NCBI GenBank assembly: GCA_017656145.1
Contig: JACDOI010000002.1
Coordinates: 56,198 to 120,197 of the forward strand
From: Bacillota bacterium
GTDB taxonomy: Bacteria; Bacillota; Limnochordia; Limnochordales; ZCTH02-B6
Length of the DNA stretch: 64,000 bases
Direction: 5' to 3'
Positions 25,451-34,468 of the stretch are shown one piece after another (position 1 is the stretch's first letter; every line of letters starts with the position of its first letter). Made by a program: the position numbers and the translations under genes. A model generated the notes under the pieces. That model did not search any database. It worked only from the letters and a program-made list of their open reading frames with translations, and was not told the DNA's origin.

Positions 25451-25900
25451 ATGAAGCAGCCGACCGGCGGGCTGGTGGAGCGGCTCAAGGACAACGGGCT
25501 CAAGCTCACACCGCAGCGCCATCTCATTTGCCAGCTTATCGAAACGTTGCCCGGGCATCCCACCGCTGAGGATCTGTACGAGCAGGCCACCGCGGTCATG
25601 CCCAGCATGTCATTGAAAACCGTCTACTCCACCCTGTATGAGTTGGCCGGAATGGGAGCCATCCGGCTGGTCAACGTCGGCACCGGCGGATTCCGGGTGG
25701 AGTCCCACCTCGAGCCCCACGCGCACCTGGTATGCCGCAGCTGCGGCCAGGTGACCGATGTTCCCGTGGATCCGGTGGCGGACGCCGATCTGTCGGTGCT
25801 GGAGCAGTTCGATTTTGTCGTGGAGCAACGGGAAGTCATCTTTCGCGGGCTGTGCCGGGAGTGCGGCCTTCGCCTGAGCGGGGAGGGTTCCGGGTCATGA
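25451..25900 (+). CDS. Fur-family metal/peroxide-responsive regulator
   Basis: The 149-residue Fur/PerR-family repressor starts at ATG after AGGTGACCGGG. The DNA-binding helix lies in KLTPQRHLICQLIE and MSLKTVYSTLYELAG (residues 18-60). Metal-site residues are seen: His in LPGHPTAED, the cluster EPHAHLVC and two CxxC pairs (CRSC, CREC) that would hold structural zinc. The residue aligning with PerR Asp85 appears to be Glu (FRVES), so a Fur- or PerR-type sensor cannot be decided by eye. The gene overlaps dtxR by four bases, giving a paired iron/peroxide and metal regulator unit. Confidence 0.87.
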   Translation: MKQPTGGLVERLKDNGLKLTPQRHLICQLIETLPGHPTAEDLYEQATAVMPSMSLKTVYSTLYELAGMGAIRLVNVGTGGFRVESHLEPHAHLVCRSCGQVTDVPVDPVADADLSVLEQFDFVVEQREVIFRGLCRECGLRLSGEGSGS

Positions 25901-26574
25901 GCGTCACCCACAACATCGGCAAGACGGAAAAGGCGGAGATGTATCTTAAGGCGATCCTCTTGATCGGGTACGAAAATCCCCCGGTCACCGTGACCAAAGT
26001 GGCCGAATTTCTGGGCGTATCTGCGGCCTCGGTTTCCGAGATGATGAAGCGGATGGAGGCCAACGACCTCGTCACTGTGACCGGGGCCGGCATCGTCCTG
26101 ACGCCGGCGGGGCTGCAGGACGCCCGCCGGCTCGTGCGCCGCATGCGCCTCGCGGAGCGGCTCCTCAGCGACGTCTTGGGTTTACCCCTCGCCAACGTCT
26201 ACGAGGAAGCGTGCCGCCTGGAGCACGCGATCAGCGACGCGGTCGAGGAGCGCATCGCTGCGGTGTTGGGTGATCCGGACACATGCCCTCACGGGCATCC
26301 GATTCCGTCCGCGGCCGGCCGGGTCGACTGCCCCCTGGCCGAATCGTTGTCGCAGTTTGGCCCCGGCGATCGGGCCACCGTGGTCAACGTGCCCGAACGG
26401 GATCCCGATCTCTTGCGCTACTTGGAAGGTTTTGGCATTCGTCCGGGCGTCGAAGTGTTGGTCGAGGATGTAGCTCCATACAACGGCCCCTTCTTCCTCC
26501 GCATCGGCGACCGGCGCCAGGCGGTGGCCCGGGAGGCCCTGGAACAGGTGCGGGTGATTCCCCTACCTGACTGA
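25897..26574 (+). CDS. DtxR/IdeR-family metal-dependent regulator
   Basis: The 225-residue protein starts at ATG overlapping the fur stop. Winged-helix sequence TEKAEMYLKAILLI and VTKVAEFLGVSAASVSEMMKRME fills residues 9-55. A dimerisation/metal domain with EEACRLEHAISDAVEERI follows near 107, then CPHGHPIP near 130. A C-terminal SH3/FeoA-like domain spans about 150-225. The primary metal site (Met, Cys, Glu, His in the DtxR pattern) is present. Of the ancillary site, the two histidines of DtxR (79 and 98) appear as Met in VRRMRLAERLL and Tyr in NVYEEAC. It probably represses metal uptake genes when iron or manganese is plentiful. Confidence 0.88.
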   Translation: MSVTHNIGKTEKAEMYLKAILLIGYENPPVTVTKVAEFLGVSAASVSEMMKRMEANDLVTVTGAGIVLTPAGLQDARRLVRRMRLAERLLSDVLGLPLANVYEEACRLEHAISDAVEERIAAVLGDPDTCPHGHPIPSAAGRVDCPLAESLSQFGPGDRATVVNVPERDPDLLRYLEGFGIRPGVEVLVEDVAPYNGPFFLRIGDRRQAVAREALEQVRVIPLPD

Positions 26575-26610
26575 CCGAGGCTCGCCGGGGCGGTTACGGC
26601 GGCGGTGCGC

Positions 26611-26799
26611 TCAGCTACGGAAGCTGGCCGGCACGCCGCCGATGCCCCAGGCATCGGGCGCAATTTCGAGCAACAGCACCCGCACATCCCGGCTCGGAAC
26701 CCCGACGGCTTCCTGAACGACGTCGGTGATCCGGGCGATGAGCTTTCGCTTCTGCTCACTCGTGCGCCCTTGCATCATGTGGACTTTGACGATGACCAT
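26611..26799 (-). CDS. 4-oxalocrotonate tautomerase-like protein lacking Pro1
   Basis: The 62-residue protein aligns over its whole length with 4-oxalocrotonate tautomerases: VHMMQGRTSEQKRKLIARITD, then VGVPSRDVRVLLLEI and WGIGGVPAS. The family uses the N-terminal proline, exposed after Met removal, as catalytic base. Here the second codon is GTC (Val), read directly at 26794-26796. ATG 26799 follows GAGGTGAG; a GTG at 26814 overlaps the upstream stop but would only add residues and still give no Pro1. It is the last gene of the aromatic operon. It may be an inactive paralogue, an enzyme with another activity, or a recent mutant. A canonical copy with Pro1 exists at 38458-38700. Confidence 0.8.
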   Translation of the reverse strand: MVIVKVHMMQGRTSEQKRKLIARITDVVQEAVGVPSRDVRVLLLEIAPDAWGIGGVPASFRS

Positions 26800-26810
26800 C
26801 GCCCCGCGGC

Positions 26811-27293
26811 TCACCTCGTCCCCGTACCCCTTGCGGACTCACCGGTCTGGCCTTCGGCCTGCTCCCGCTCCTTGTCCCGAATTTCCTTGATGATGAGCGA
26901 TCCCATGTTGGCCGCGGGCAGTCCCCGGAAAAGGTAGGCCAAACCGACGACAGCCGCGAGCTCTTCCCAGCTGGCGCCGGCCCGCCGAGCGGCGATCGCG
27001 TGCAGCCGGGCCGCATCGGCCAAAGTCATCAAGAGCATCCCGAACAGCATGAGCTGCGCCGTCTTCACATCGAAACAGGGCGGATACATGAGCCGCCGGC
27101 GAATCTCTTCCTGCAATCGCAGCGTGTCCGGATCCAGCTCCGCCAACACTTCCAGCCGGGCTCCGGCCCTGGGGGGCATGAAGCCGATGAGGTCAAGATA
27201 CCGAGCCCGGAGCCGCTCCAGTTCGTCGGCCGGCATCGCTGGCCCTGAGCGTTCGCCGGCCGGCGGATGCGGCCGGGCGGTCCCTTCTCCCAT
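26811..27293 (-). CDS. Carboxymuconolactone decarboxylase-family protein
   Basis: The 160-residue helical protein starts at ATG nine bases after AAGGTGAGG. The AhpD/CMD-like core reads PPCFDVKTAQLMLFGMLLM and ARRAGASWEELAAVVGLAYLF, followed by GLPAANMG. The usual AhpD CxxC redox pair is absent; only one Cys (PPCFD) is in the core, so a peroxidase role is unlikely. It lies between a TRAP large permease and the tautomerase-like gene at the distal end of the aromatic operon. A role in ring-cleavage product handling is possible but unproven. Confidence 0.75.
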   Translation of the reverse strand: MGEGTARPHPPAGERSGPAMPADELERLRARYLDLIGFMPPRAGARLEVLAELDPDTLRLQEEIRRRLMYPPCFDVKTAQLMLFGMLLMTLADAARLHAIAARRAGASWEELAAVVGLAYLFRGLPAANMGSLIIKEIRDKEREQAEGQTGESARGTGTR

Positions 27294-27417
27294 CACGGAT
27301 CCCTCACCTTCTCTCGTTGTTGTGGGGCCCATCGCCGCTTGCTGGGCCCGTCGCATCCGCGTCCACCGCAGGACCGCGGCAGCCAAACCCCCGCGGCAGC
27401 GGCCGCCGGATCGCGGG

Positions 27418-28719
27418 TCACCGCCCAAGCCCGGGCAGCCATAAGGCCAGCTGGGGGTACGCCAACAGCAATCCGATGACGACAAACAGCGACGCGAGAT
27501 ACGGCATGATCCCCCGGAAGATCGATTCCAGCGGGATATGCGGTGCAATGCCTTTGATGACGTACACGTTGACGCCGACCGGCGGTGTGATGACGCCCAT
27601 CTCGGCGGTGATGACGACGATGACGCCAAACCAGACGGGGTCAAACCCAAGCCGCTGCACGACGGGAAACACCACCGGCACCAGGAGCGTCACCAGCGCC
27701 ATGGAGTCCATAAAGAAGCCGCCGACGAAGAAGATCAGCGCGATGACCACCAAGATGGCATCGGGCGACAGCGGCAAACTCTCCACCCAACCCGCGATGA
27801 GAAACGGGATGCGGGTCACGGCCATAAACCGGCCGAACACGGTGGCGCCGGCAATCAGGGAGAGAATCATGACCGACGTCCGCAGCCCGTCGCGGGTGCC
27901 CTCCACGAACGCCCGCCAGCTGATGCGCCGATTTGCGATGCCCACGAGGATAGCTCCCGCGCTGCCGATGGCGCCGGCCTGGGTCGGGCTGAACCAACCG
28001 TAAAACATGCCGCCGACCACCACAAGAAACAGCACCGCCACCTGCCATGCTCCCGCGCCGGCCTTGAGCCGCTCCCGCCAGGGCACCGGCTGAGCCCGGG
28101 GCCCAAGCTCAGGACGGATGCGGCACATCAAGTATACCGTAAGAGCAAACAAGGCGGTGAGGATGAGTCCCGGCACGATTCCTGCCGCAAACAGCTCGCC
28201 GATGGGCTGCTGGGTCAAAAAGGCGTAAAGCAGAAAGACGGTGCTGGGTGGAATCAGGATGCCCAGCGTTCCCGCGGCGGCCACCGCGCCGCTGGCCAGC
28301 ATCCGGTCGTAGCCGTACTTTTCCATCTCCGGCAGCGCGATCTTGCCCATGGTTGCGGCCGTGGCGGTGGTGGAGCCCGAGATGGCCGCAAACCCCGCAC
28401 ACGCCAGCACCGTCGAAATGCCGAGGCCTCCGGGAAGCCGGCCCGCGAGACTGTATGCCGCCCGGTAGAGCCGCTCGCCCAAACCCGCCATCAAGGCGTA
28501 CGAACCCATAAGAACGAACATGGTGATGGCGCTGAGGCCGTACGAGGAAAACTGGGAGAAAAAGTCCCTGGCCAAAAGGCTCGCCGCCGCGCTGAACGAG
28601 GTCAAGTACGCGAACCCGGCAAAGCCCACGACCGCCATGGCAAATGCCACAGGCATGCGCAAGGCGAAGAGAAGGAACAGCGCGCCGATACCGATAAGGC
28701 CTACCTGCACCGACGTCAT
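27418..28719 (-). CDS. TRAP transporter large permease (DctM family), aromatic operon
   Basis: The 433-residue membrane protein starts at ATG overlapping the small-permease stop (ATGA). Signatures: SGSTTATAATMGKIALPEM near 113, GTLGILIPPSTVFLLYAFL near 150, FSPTQAGAIGSAGAI near 250 and MGVITPPVGVNVYVIKGI near 380. It would import an organic acid or aromatic acid with sodium. It follows the dioxygenase and binding-protein genes in the same operon, so the cargo is probably an aromatic compound or a breakdown product. Confidence 0.92.
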   Translation of the reverse strand: MTSVQVGLIGIGALFLLFALRMPVAFAMAVVGFAGFAYLTSFSAAASLLARDFFSQFSSYGLSAITMFVLMGSYALMAGLGERLYRAAYSLAGRLPGGLGISTVLACAGFAAISGSTTATAATMGKIALPEMEKYGYDRMLASGAVAAAGTLGILIPPSTVFLLYAFLTQQPIGELFAAGIVPGLILTALFALTVYLMCRIRPELGPRAQPVPWRERLKAGAGAWQVAVLFLVVVGGMFYGWFSPTQAGAIGSAGAILVGIANRRISWRAFVEGTRDGLRTSVMILSLIAGATVFGRFMAVTRIPFLIAGWVESLPLSPDAILVVIALIFFVGGFFMDSMALVTLLVPVVFPVVQRLGFDPVWFGVIVVITAEMGVITPPVGVNVYVIKGIAPHIPLESIFRGIMPYLASLFVVIGLLLAYPQLALWLPGLGR

Positions 28720-29222
28720 GGCTTATCGTTGGCCTCCGCGTCCTGATTCCCGGCGGCAAGGCTGCGAGCGATGTCCGCCGTAAAATACAGCGCGGTGACG
28801 AAGGCGAACAGAGCCAGCGCGTAGGCAAACGGGTAATACGGCAGGCCGGCGGTGGACGTCAACTGGCCCGACAGCGCCAGCGACCGCCCGTGACGCCACG
28901 ATTCCCGGGCCAAGAGTCCAAACAGCCCAAGGCCCAACACCCCGACTACAAGCTGCACCGCCTGCCGCCACCGCCGGGGCAGCCGGTCAACGATAAACTC
29001 CAGCGCCACGTGTCGACCGGCAAAGCAAGCCATTGCCAGCCCCGCCCCGATCGCGACCAACTGGGCAAGCCCGACGAGATCCGTGGCCCCCCGCAGGGGC
29101 TGGCGAAACACCTTGGCTCCGATGACATCTACGACGGTCACGACCATGACGATCAACACGGAGAACACGCCCACCGCTTCGAGGTCGTGTGCGACCCGTT
29201 CCATCAAACGCCACCACCGCAT
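28716..29222 (-). CDS. TRAP transporter small permease (DctQ family), aromatic operon
   Basis: The 168-residue protein with four membrane segments starts at ATG after AAGGAGG at 11 bases. FSVLIVMVVTVVDVIGAKVFRQPLRGATDLVG near 20-50 is the DctQ pattern, and ACFAGRHVALEFIVDRLP near 68 follows. It pairs with the overlapping large permease gene and the binding protein at 29341-30438. Confidence 0.88.
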   Translation of the reverse strand: MRWWRLMERVAHDLEAVGVFSVLIVMVVTVVDVIGAKVFRQPLRGATDLVGLAQLVAIGAGLAMACFAGRHVALEFIVDRLPRRWRQAVQLVVGVLGLGLFGLLARESWRHGRSLALSGQLTSTAGLPYYPFAYALALFAFVTALYFTADIARSLAAGNQDAEANDKP

Positions 29223-29340
29223 TAACCCGTTTTCCTCCTTAGCCTGGAGAGCCCATCGCGGGACAGCAGCTTCCGGGCATCCGGGACCGGCCCGGTGGGC
29301 CCGCGGGATGGGGGGCATTCCCGCGGGCCCAAAGTCGCGG

Positions 29341-30438
29341 CTACAGACGCACCTCGGGCGGGCCGGTCGGCGACTTGATACCCCGGGCCGCCTGCTCCGC
29401 CGTCCAGTATGCGATGCGCTCCCGCACAAACGCGATGCGCTCGCGGAGGTCGGCCTCCGAGTAACCCCGGGACACCATCGCGTTAATGTAGTCTTGAATG
29501 ACCCGGTTGGCCAGCGTCTGCCACCGGTTCAGCTCCTCATCGGACAGTTCGATGAACTCAAGGCCGGCGTTGACGGCGTACTCGTAGCCCTCGATGTCGA
29601 TGTCGTTCCACATCATCGCCAGCTTGTCGCGGAACTCATTTTCGATGTAGTCTGTAATGATGTTGCGAATGTCCTCAGGAAGGCTGTTCCAAGCATCCTT
29701 GTTGGCGACGATGTAAAACGTGTACACCTGGCCCATGGGCCACACTTCGGTGATGTATCGGGTCACATCGCCGAACCGGAAAGTGACCACGGTTTCATAC
29801 GGGATCATCAGCCCGTCTATCACCCGGCGGTTGACCGCGTCGTACGCTTCCGGCGTGGCCACAGGCCGGGCGGTGGCTCCCAGGGCTTCCACAAACCGGG
29901 CGATGTAGCCGGTGCCCCGCAAGGTAAGCCCCCGCATATCCTCCAGCCTTCGCACCGGCCGGTCGGCGGTCAAAATCACGTTGACCGGGGACGAATGCAG
30001 CGTGAGGACGACCGTGTCGTTCCACTCCGCGGGCTGGTACCGCTCGTAGAAATCTTGGACCACCTTGTTGGCCACCCAGGCGTTGGGGTAGCCCAACGGC
30101 AAGTCCAAAAGCTCAGTCTCCAGGAACCGGCCGAAGGTGTAGCCTAGGTTGGACAACCCAAGGTGGGCGATGCCCTGCGCGACGCCGTCGTAAATCTCCG
30201 GAGCGCCCAGGAGCGTCCCGCCGGGGTAGTGCTCGATGACGACCCGGCCGCCCGTCAGGCGGTTGATGTCCCGGGCAAACTCGTCCACGAGCTGGCTCGG
30301 GCCCGCGGGCCCCGGGAAGAAGTTCGCGAATCGCAAGGTGTAAACGCCTTGCCCGTGCGCCACCGGGGGGGCGCCCAATGCAAGCGCCAATGCGAGCATC
30401 ATCGGGACAGCCACGAACTTCCACGGCCTGCGTGACAC
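29341..30438 (-). CDS. TRAP transporter solute-binding protein (DctP family), aromatic operon
   Basis: The exported protein of 365 residues starts at GTG after AAAAGGAGG; longer readings are not needed. The signal peptide (VAVPMMLALALALGAPP, then AHGQ) precedes YTLRFANFFPGPAGPSQLVDEFARDINRLTGGRVVIEHYPGGTLLGAP-type DctP sequence, quoted here in parts: NFFPGPAGPS, RVVIEHYPGGTLLGAPE. LTLRGTGYIARFVEALGA near 175 is the carboxylate-binding region. It is separated from the dioxygenase gene by 172 bases. It probably binds an aromatic acid or a carboxylate from the same pathway. Confidence 0.9.
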   Translation of the reverse strand: MSRRPWKFVAVPMMLALALALGAPPVAHGQGVYTLRFANFFPGPAGPSQLVDEFARDINRLTGGRVVIEHYPGGTLLGAPEIYDGVAQGIAHLGLSNLGYTFGRFLETELLDLPLGYPNAWVANKVVQDFYERYQPAEWNDTVVLTLHSSPVNVILTADRPVRRLEDMRGLTLRGTGYIARFVEALGATARPVATPEAYDAVNRRVIDGLMIPYETVVTFRFGDVTRYITEVWPMGQVYTFYIVANKDAWNSLPEDIRNIITDYIENEFRDKLAMMWNDIDIEGYEYAVNAGLEFIELSDEELNRWQTLANRVIQDYINAMVSRGYSEADLRERIAFVRERIAYWTAEQAARGIKSPTGPPEVRL

Positions 30439-30558
30439 TGCCCTCGCCTCCTTTTGGTCAACTTGCTCAATAAGCCCGCCCATCAACGCCCCAAAAGTCT
30501 TTTGTTCTCTTTTTCAACTCCACGTCTTGTCCGAACCTTGACTAGCATTCAGTCTACA

Positions 30559-30574
30559 AGTCGCCTCAGCGACT
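30559..30574 (-). terminator. Small hairpin between dioxygenase and TRAP genes
   Basis: AGTCGC-CTCA-GCGACT is a perfect 6-base stem in the 172-base gap. It lacks a T-run on the minus strand and may be an attenuator or processing site rather than a full terminator. Confidence 0.3.
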
Positions 30575-30610
30575 CGATCCGCCGTCACCTCCTTGTGGGG
30601 GGCTTGCAGG

Positions 30611-31609
30611 CTACGACGCTTGCCGGCGTTCCGGCGCGGCAGCTTCGTCGTCGGGAGTTCCGTACGTGTAGAAGCTTTCCGGCAAGCGGCCGCCGAACCA
30701 GATGCTGCTTCGCTCCAGATCAGACTCGTTGGCCACGTCCCAGACGACGGTCTTCCAATCGGGATCAAAGATCAAGTACCCGGTGTCGCCGAACAACTCG
30801 ACCCGGTTTCCGCCCGGCTCGAACACGTACATGAAGTACGCCTGGGTCGTTCCGTGCTTGCCGGGTCCGGTCTCGATGCGGATGCCGTAGTCAGGGCATG
30901 CGTCGGCCACATCGAAGATGTGCTGGGGATACCCATACCAGTACGCGATGTGGTGCAGCCGGTTCCCTCGGCCCTTGCTGTCTCGCATGCACGCGACCTC
31001 GTGCACCAGCGGGGAGACGCTGAGCCACGCGCCCACCTCCACCCCGCCGTGGCCGATCTTGGCCTCGCGCAGGCGGAACCCTAGGTGATCCATAAAGAAC
31101 TGCTTATTCGGGCCGACTTCCTTGCACATCAGGTTCACGTGGTCGATGCGCCGCACGGGGATTCCCCTGAGCGGCCGCCGCTGGGGCCGGCTGCGCAACA
31201 GGCTCTTTTGCCCGTCAGGCGCCTGGTAGTACTCAAGCTCCCAGACGAGCTCCATCACATGCCCGTCAGGGGTTCGAACCCGGTAGGCCGGTCCCTCGCC
31301 CATGTCCCCGTCGCTCCACCCGAGGCCGTAAGGAGTCCCTTCCAGCTGCCGGGCGCACTCGTCCAACGCTTCCTTGGACGCCGTGCGCCACGCCACATGT
31401 CCCAAGCCCGGCGCCGCCCGCTCGGTGACCTTGAGGCTGTACGTGTAATAATCTTCGTACGCCCGCAAGTACACCGATTGTCCCCGCTGCTCGAGCTTTT
31501 CCATGCCCAAAAGTTCGGTGAAAAACCACAACGTCTCCTCGGGTTTCGGGGTGTAGATCTCGACATGCGCCAGTTGCGCCACCGGATACCCGATCCCTCG
31601 TCCTTCCAC
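30611..31609 (-). CDS. Extradiol ring-cleavage dioxygenase, catechol 2,3-dioxygenase-type (VOC)
   Basis: The 332-residue two-domain VOC protein starts at GTG after AAGGAGG. The N-domain runs [18 protein letters not shown] to about 130. The C-domain carries the Fe(II) triad: His in RRIDHVNLM near 155, His in [10 protein letters not shown] near 217 and Glu in GNRVELFG near 268. [11 protein letters not shown] is the family C-terminus. It opens catechol next to the hydroxyls to give 2-hydroxymuconic semialdehyde, which the upstream operon genes consume. A broken copy lies at 54736-55163 and a diverged second enzyme at 46421-47395. Confidence 0.9.
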   Translation of the reverse strand: MEGRGIGYPVAQLAHVEIYTPKPEETLWFFTELLGMEKLEQRGQSVYLRAYEDYYTYSLKVTERAAPGLGHVAWRTASKEALDECARQLEGTPYGLGWSDGDMGEGPAYRVRTPDGHVMELVWELEYYQAPDGQKSLLRSRPQRRPLRGIPVRRIDHVNLMCKEVGPNKQFFMDHLGFRLREAKIGHGGVEVGAWLSVSPLVHEVACMRDSKGRGNRLHHIAYWYGYPQHIFDVADACPDYGIRIETGPGKHGTTQAYFMYVFEPGGNRVELFGDTGYLIFDPDWKTVVWDVANESDLERSSIWFGGRLPESFYTYGTPDDEAAAPERRQAS

Positions 31610-31761
31610 CGCTTCAACCTCCTTGCTGACGCTTCCCCAAGCTCACGCGAAAGCCAATGATTGACCGAAATTGACTGCCTGCCAGGCTGACGTTTTGCTC
31701 GACGGGCTAGGCCCGCGACCGGCTGCTGCTCGCCGGAAACCCGGCTTCCGGCCGCGGGCCG

Positions 31762-33399
31762 TTAGGCGCTTTCTACCCCCTTCCAAGGCGCGGCCCGCCA
31801 TCCGCTGAGATCGTAGGTCGACATGAATTCGTCCACCATCCGCCGGAATTCGGCCGTCTGGCCCCGGCCGTCGGCCCACTGGAGCACGTCGAGATACTTT
31901 TGCTCCGCGTTGCCCGCGTAGTTCAATTCGTACAAGCCGTGGCGGCCTGCGAACTCCGAATACATTGCATCCCAGACGACTTTGTACAGTTTTGAACGCT
32001 CCTCGGCCGAAACTCCCGTACCCCGCATGTACCGTTCGATGACGGGCCGAAGCTCGGGATTGAGCAAGTCCCGGTAGGTGGAAACGTTGAGGATGGGGCT
32101 TCCGCCCAGCACCCGCTCGAAGATTTGCCGAACCCGATCCCAGGAGAAGTTGGTCGCGATGCGGGCTGCGCCGGCGTATTCGAGCCGCGGCACGACGCTG
32201 CCGCCCAGGCTCGGTTCAGGGTCTTTGGCCATGGCCGCCACAAGGGCCCAGAACAAGTTGCGCAGGCCGATGATCTCGCCCGCCGCCACCTGCACCCCGC
32301 GGAAGCCCGCGGTGCCGTTGCACTCGATGCCTTTGAGCAACAGCCCCGCGACGAACTCCATCTTGATCGCGAGACGGATGGTGGCCTGGAAATTGAACCG
32401 GGGGAAAAACCCCGAATCCGCGTAAAACGCCTTCACCTTCGGCACGTCTCGGTACACCAAGACGTCTTCCCAGGGAATGAAGGCGTTGTCCAGGATCAAC
32501 ACCGCGTCGTTTTCGTCAAAGCGTGCGGACAGCGGGTAGTCGAACGGGTGGCTGGCCCGGGCCTCGTAGGAACTGCGGGAAAGCAAGTACTGGCGAGGAT
32601 TGTCCATGCGGGTGAAAAACACAAGGGCGAAGTCCTCGTCGCGCCCTTCCGCGAGCCTGGCTGCGGACCCGCTGTTCACCGCCACAAACGTGGCGTGGGT
32701 GAGGGCCGATGCCGTTGCCACCTGCTTGGCGCCGCTGACGTAAATGCCAGCATCGGTTTCCTTGGTCACATGGACCATCACGTCGCGGGTCTCATGGGGC
32801 GGCCGGTGGCGGTCTACCGGCGGGTCAACGATGACGTGGTTGAGAAACAGCACTTTCCGGGCGGTGTCCTTGTACCACTTGAGGGCACTGCCGGCAAATG
32901 GGGCGTAGTAGTCGGGATCGGCCCCCAGGGTGGCCATAAACGAAGCCTTGTACTCCGGTGTCCGGCCCATCCAGCCGAACACTACCCGCTGCCAGGCGGC
33001 GATGGCTTCACCGGCCGCTGCGAGCTCCTCAGCGCTGTATGAAGGGGCAAAAAACCGGTGGGTCCATATCCCGTACCGGTCCCGGGTAAGCAGCGTCGGC
33101 TGGTGGGCGGGATCGTGCAGCATGTCATACAGCTGGGCGATGGACCGGGCCGCGTTGCGATAAGCGGGATGGCGGGTGACGTCTTTGATGAGGTCGCCGT
33201 CGAAGTACACCCGGCGGCCGTCGCGCAGACTTTCCAGGTACTCCTCGCCGGTCATTCCCTCAAACCCTTCGGGCCGTTTCGCGGTTCGCGATAAGGCCTC
33301 CGCTCGTCCTTGCGGGTTCTCACTCGCTCCGGCTCCCGCGGCGCCGGTCGCCCCCGTTTCCGGAACGCCTGCGACCTCTGGATCCCGCTGTGGATACAT
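31762..33399 (-). CDS. hpaB: HpaB-type flavin-dependent aromatic monooxygenase, oxygenase component
   Basis: The 545-residue enzyme of the 4-hydroxyphenylacetate 3-monooxygenase / phenol hydroxylase (PheA) family starts at ATG after GGAGGTG. About 48 extra polar N-terminal residues precede the conserved GMTGEEYLESLRDGR. Catalytic landmarks: Arg and Tyr in GWMGRTPEYKASF near 165, His in LFLNHVIVDPPVDRHRP near 207, and the FAD region KETDAGIYVSGAKQVATAS near 240. It hydroxylates a phenol ortho to the hydroxyl using reduced FAD. With the catechol pathway beside it, phenol is as likely a substrate as 4-hydroxyphenylacetate. No HpaC/PheB flavin reductase gene is in the window. A close paralogue is at 53137-54663. 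Confidence 0.92.
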   Translation of the reverse strand: MYPQRDPEVAGVPETGATGAAGAGASENPQGRAEALSRTAKRPEGFEGMTGEEYLESLRDGRRVYFDGDLIKDVTRHPAYRNAARSIAQLYDMLHDPAHQPTLLTRDRYGIWTHRFFAPSYSAEELAAAGEAIAAWQRVVFGWMGRTPEYKASFMATLGADPDYYAPFAGSALKWYKDTARKVLFLNHVIVDPPVDRHRPPHETRDVMVHVTKETDAGIYVSGAKQVATASALTHATFVAVNSGSAARLAEGRDEDFALVFFTRMDNPRQYLLSRSSYEARASHPFDYPLSARFDENDAVLILDNAFIPWEDVLVYRDVPKVKAFYADSGFFPRFNFQATIRLAIKMEFVAGLLLKGIECNGTAGFRGVQVAAGEIIGLRNLFWALVAAMAKDPEPSLGGSVVPRLEYAGAARIATNFSWDRVRQIFERVLGGSPILNVSTYRDLLNPELRPVIERYMRGTGVSAEERSKLYKVVWDAMYSEFAGRHGLYELNYAGNAEQKYLDVLQWADGRGQTAEFRRMVDEFMSTYDLSGWRAAPWKGVESA

Positions 33400-33415
33400 C
33401 ACCACACCTCCGCTC

Positions 33416-34450
33416 TTACGCGCCGGGCGACACGCCCGCGCGCTGCGCGATCTCGTAGGCGACTTGGATGATTTGGTCCTCTTGGCCGCCCACGGTGCGT
33501 CGCCGGCCAAGCTCGACCAGGATGTCCCTCACCTCGACTCCGAACCGCTCAGCCGCCCGCCGCGCGTGAAGCAAGAAGGACGAGTAGACGCCCGCGTAGC
33601 CGATGACCAGCGCGTCCCGGTCGATGACGATGGGCCGGGGCAGAAGCGGTTTCACCACATCTTCCGCGGCGTCCATGGCCCCGTAGACGCTGACGCCGGT
33701 TTCCACTCCGAGGCGATCCAACACGGCCACCAGCACTTCGAGCTGCGTGTTTCCTGCGCCCGCTCCAAGTCCGCAGAGCGAACCGTCCAGCCACGTGGCC
33801 CCCGCCTCCATGGCCGCAAGCGTGTTCGCCACCCCGAGGCCCAGGTTGTTGTGGCCGTGGAAACCGACCTCACAATCGAGCGCGTCGCGGAGGGCCTGCA
33901 CACGCTCCCGGGCCTCCTCGATGAGCAGTGCGCCGGCGGAGTCCACCACGTAAACCACGTGGGCGCCGGCCTTTTCCATGATCCGGGCTTGCCTGGCCAG
34001 CTCGCCCGGGGAAATCATGTGGGCCATCATCAAAAAGCCGCACACCGTCATGCCCATCTCCCGGGCCAGTTCAATGTGCTGCTCCGCGATGTCCGCCTCG
34101 GTGCAGTGGGTGGCGATGCGGGCCACTTGGGCGCCGGCGTCCCGGGCCTGCTTGAGCTCCTGGCGGGTGCCGATGCCCGGCAAGAGCAACACGGCAATCT
34201 TGGTGGACGGAGCGTGTTCCACCGCGGCCCGCACCCATTCCAAGTCCGGCTGGCGCGAGAACCCGTACTGCAGCGACGAGCCGCCCAGCCCGTCGCCGTG
34301 GCTCACCTCCACCACCGGCACCCGGGCTGCGTCCAGCGCGGCGGCGACCTGGGCCACCTGTTTTTCGGTGAACTGGTGGCGCACCGCGTGGCTGCCGTCC
34401 CGGAGACTTACGTCCACCAACGTAACGCGCGCAGGATAGTTGTCGGCCAC
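33416..34450 (-). CDS. dmpG: 4-hydroxy-2-oxovalerate aldolase
   Basis: The 344-residue TIM-barrel aldolase starts at GTG after GGGGAGGTGGGG; an upstream GTG lies inside that ribosome site. The metal/acid-base set fits DmpG/Bph[17 protein letters not shown] near 12-27, [12 protein letters not shown] near 48, [10 protein letters not shown] near 165 and [15 protein letters not shown] near 195 with the metal-binding HxH. It splits 4-hydroxy-2-oxovalerate to pyruvate and acetaldehyde, and in this family channels the toxic aldehyde to its partner dehydrogenase. That partner is encoded just upstream (34469-35356), as expected. Confidence 0.94.
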   Translation of the reverse strand: MADNYPARVTLVDVSLRDGSHAVRHQFTEKQVAQVAAALDAARVPVVEVSHGDGLGGSSLQYGFSRQPDLEWVRAAVEHAPSTKIAVLLLPGIGTRQELKQARDAGAQVARIATHCTEADIAEQHIELAREMGMTVCGFLMMAHMISPGELARQARIMEKAGAHVVYVVDSAGALLIEEARERVQALRDALDCEVGFHGHNNLGLGVANTLAAMEAGATWLDGSLCGLGAGAGNTQLEVLVAVLDRLGVETGVSVYGAMDAAEDVVKPLLPRPIVIDRDALVIGYAGVYSSFLLHARRAAERFGVEVRDILVELGRRRTVGGQEDQIIQVAYEIAQRAGVSPGA

Positions 34451-34468
34451 AAGCCCCACCTCCCCACC

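Noticed and set aside
26799..26814. GTG 26814 as start giving a normal N-terminal proline
   Set aside because: Reading from 26814 gives MSRGAMVIV, again without Pro in position 2, so the missing Pro1 is not a start-choice artefact.
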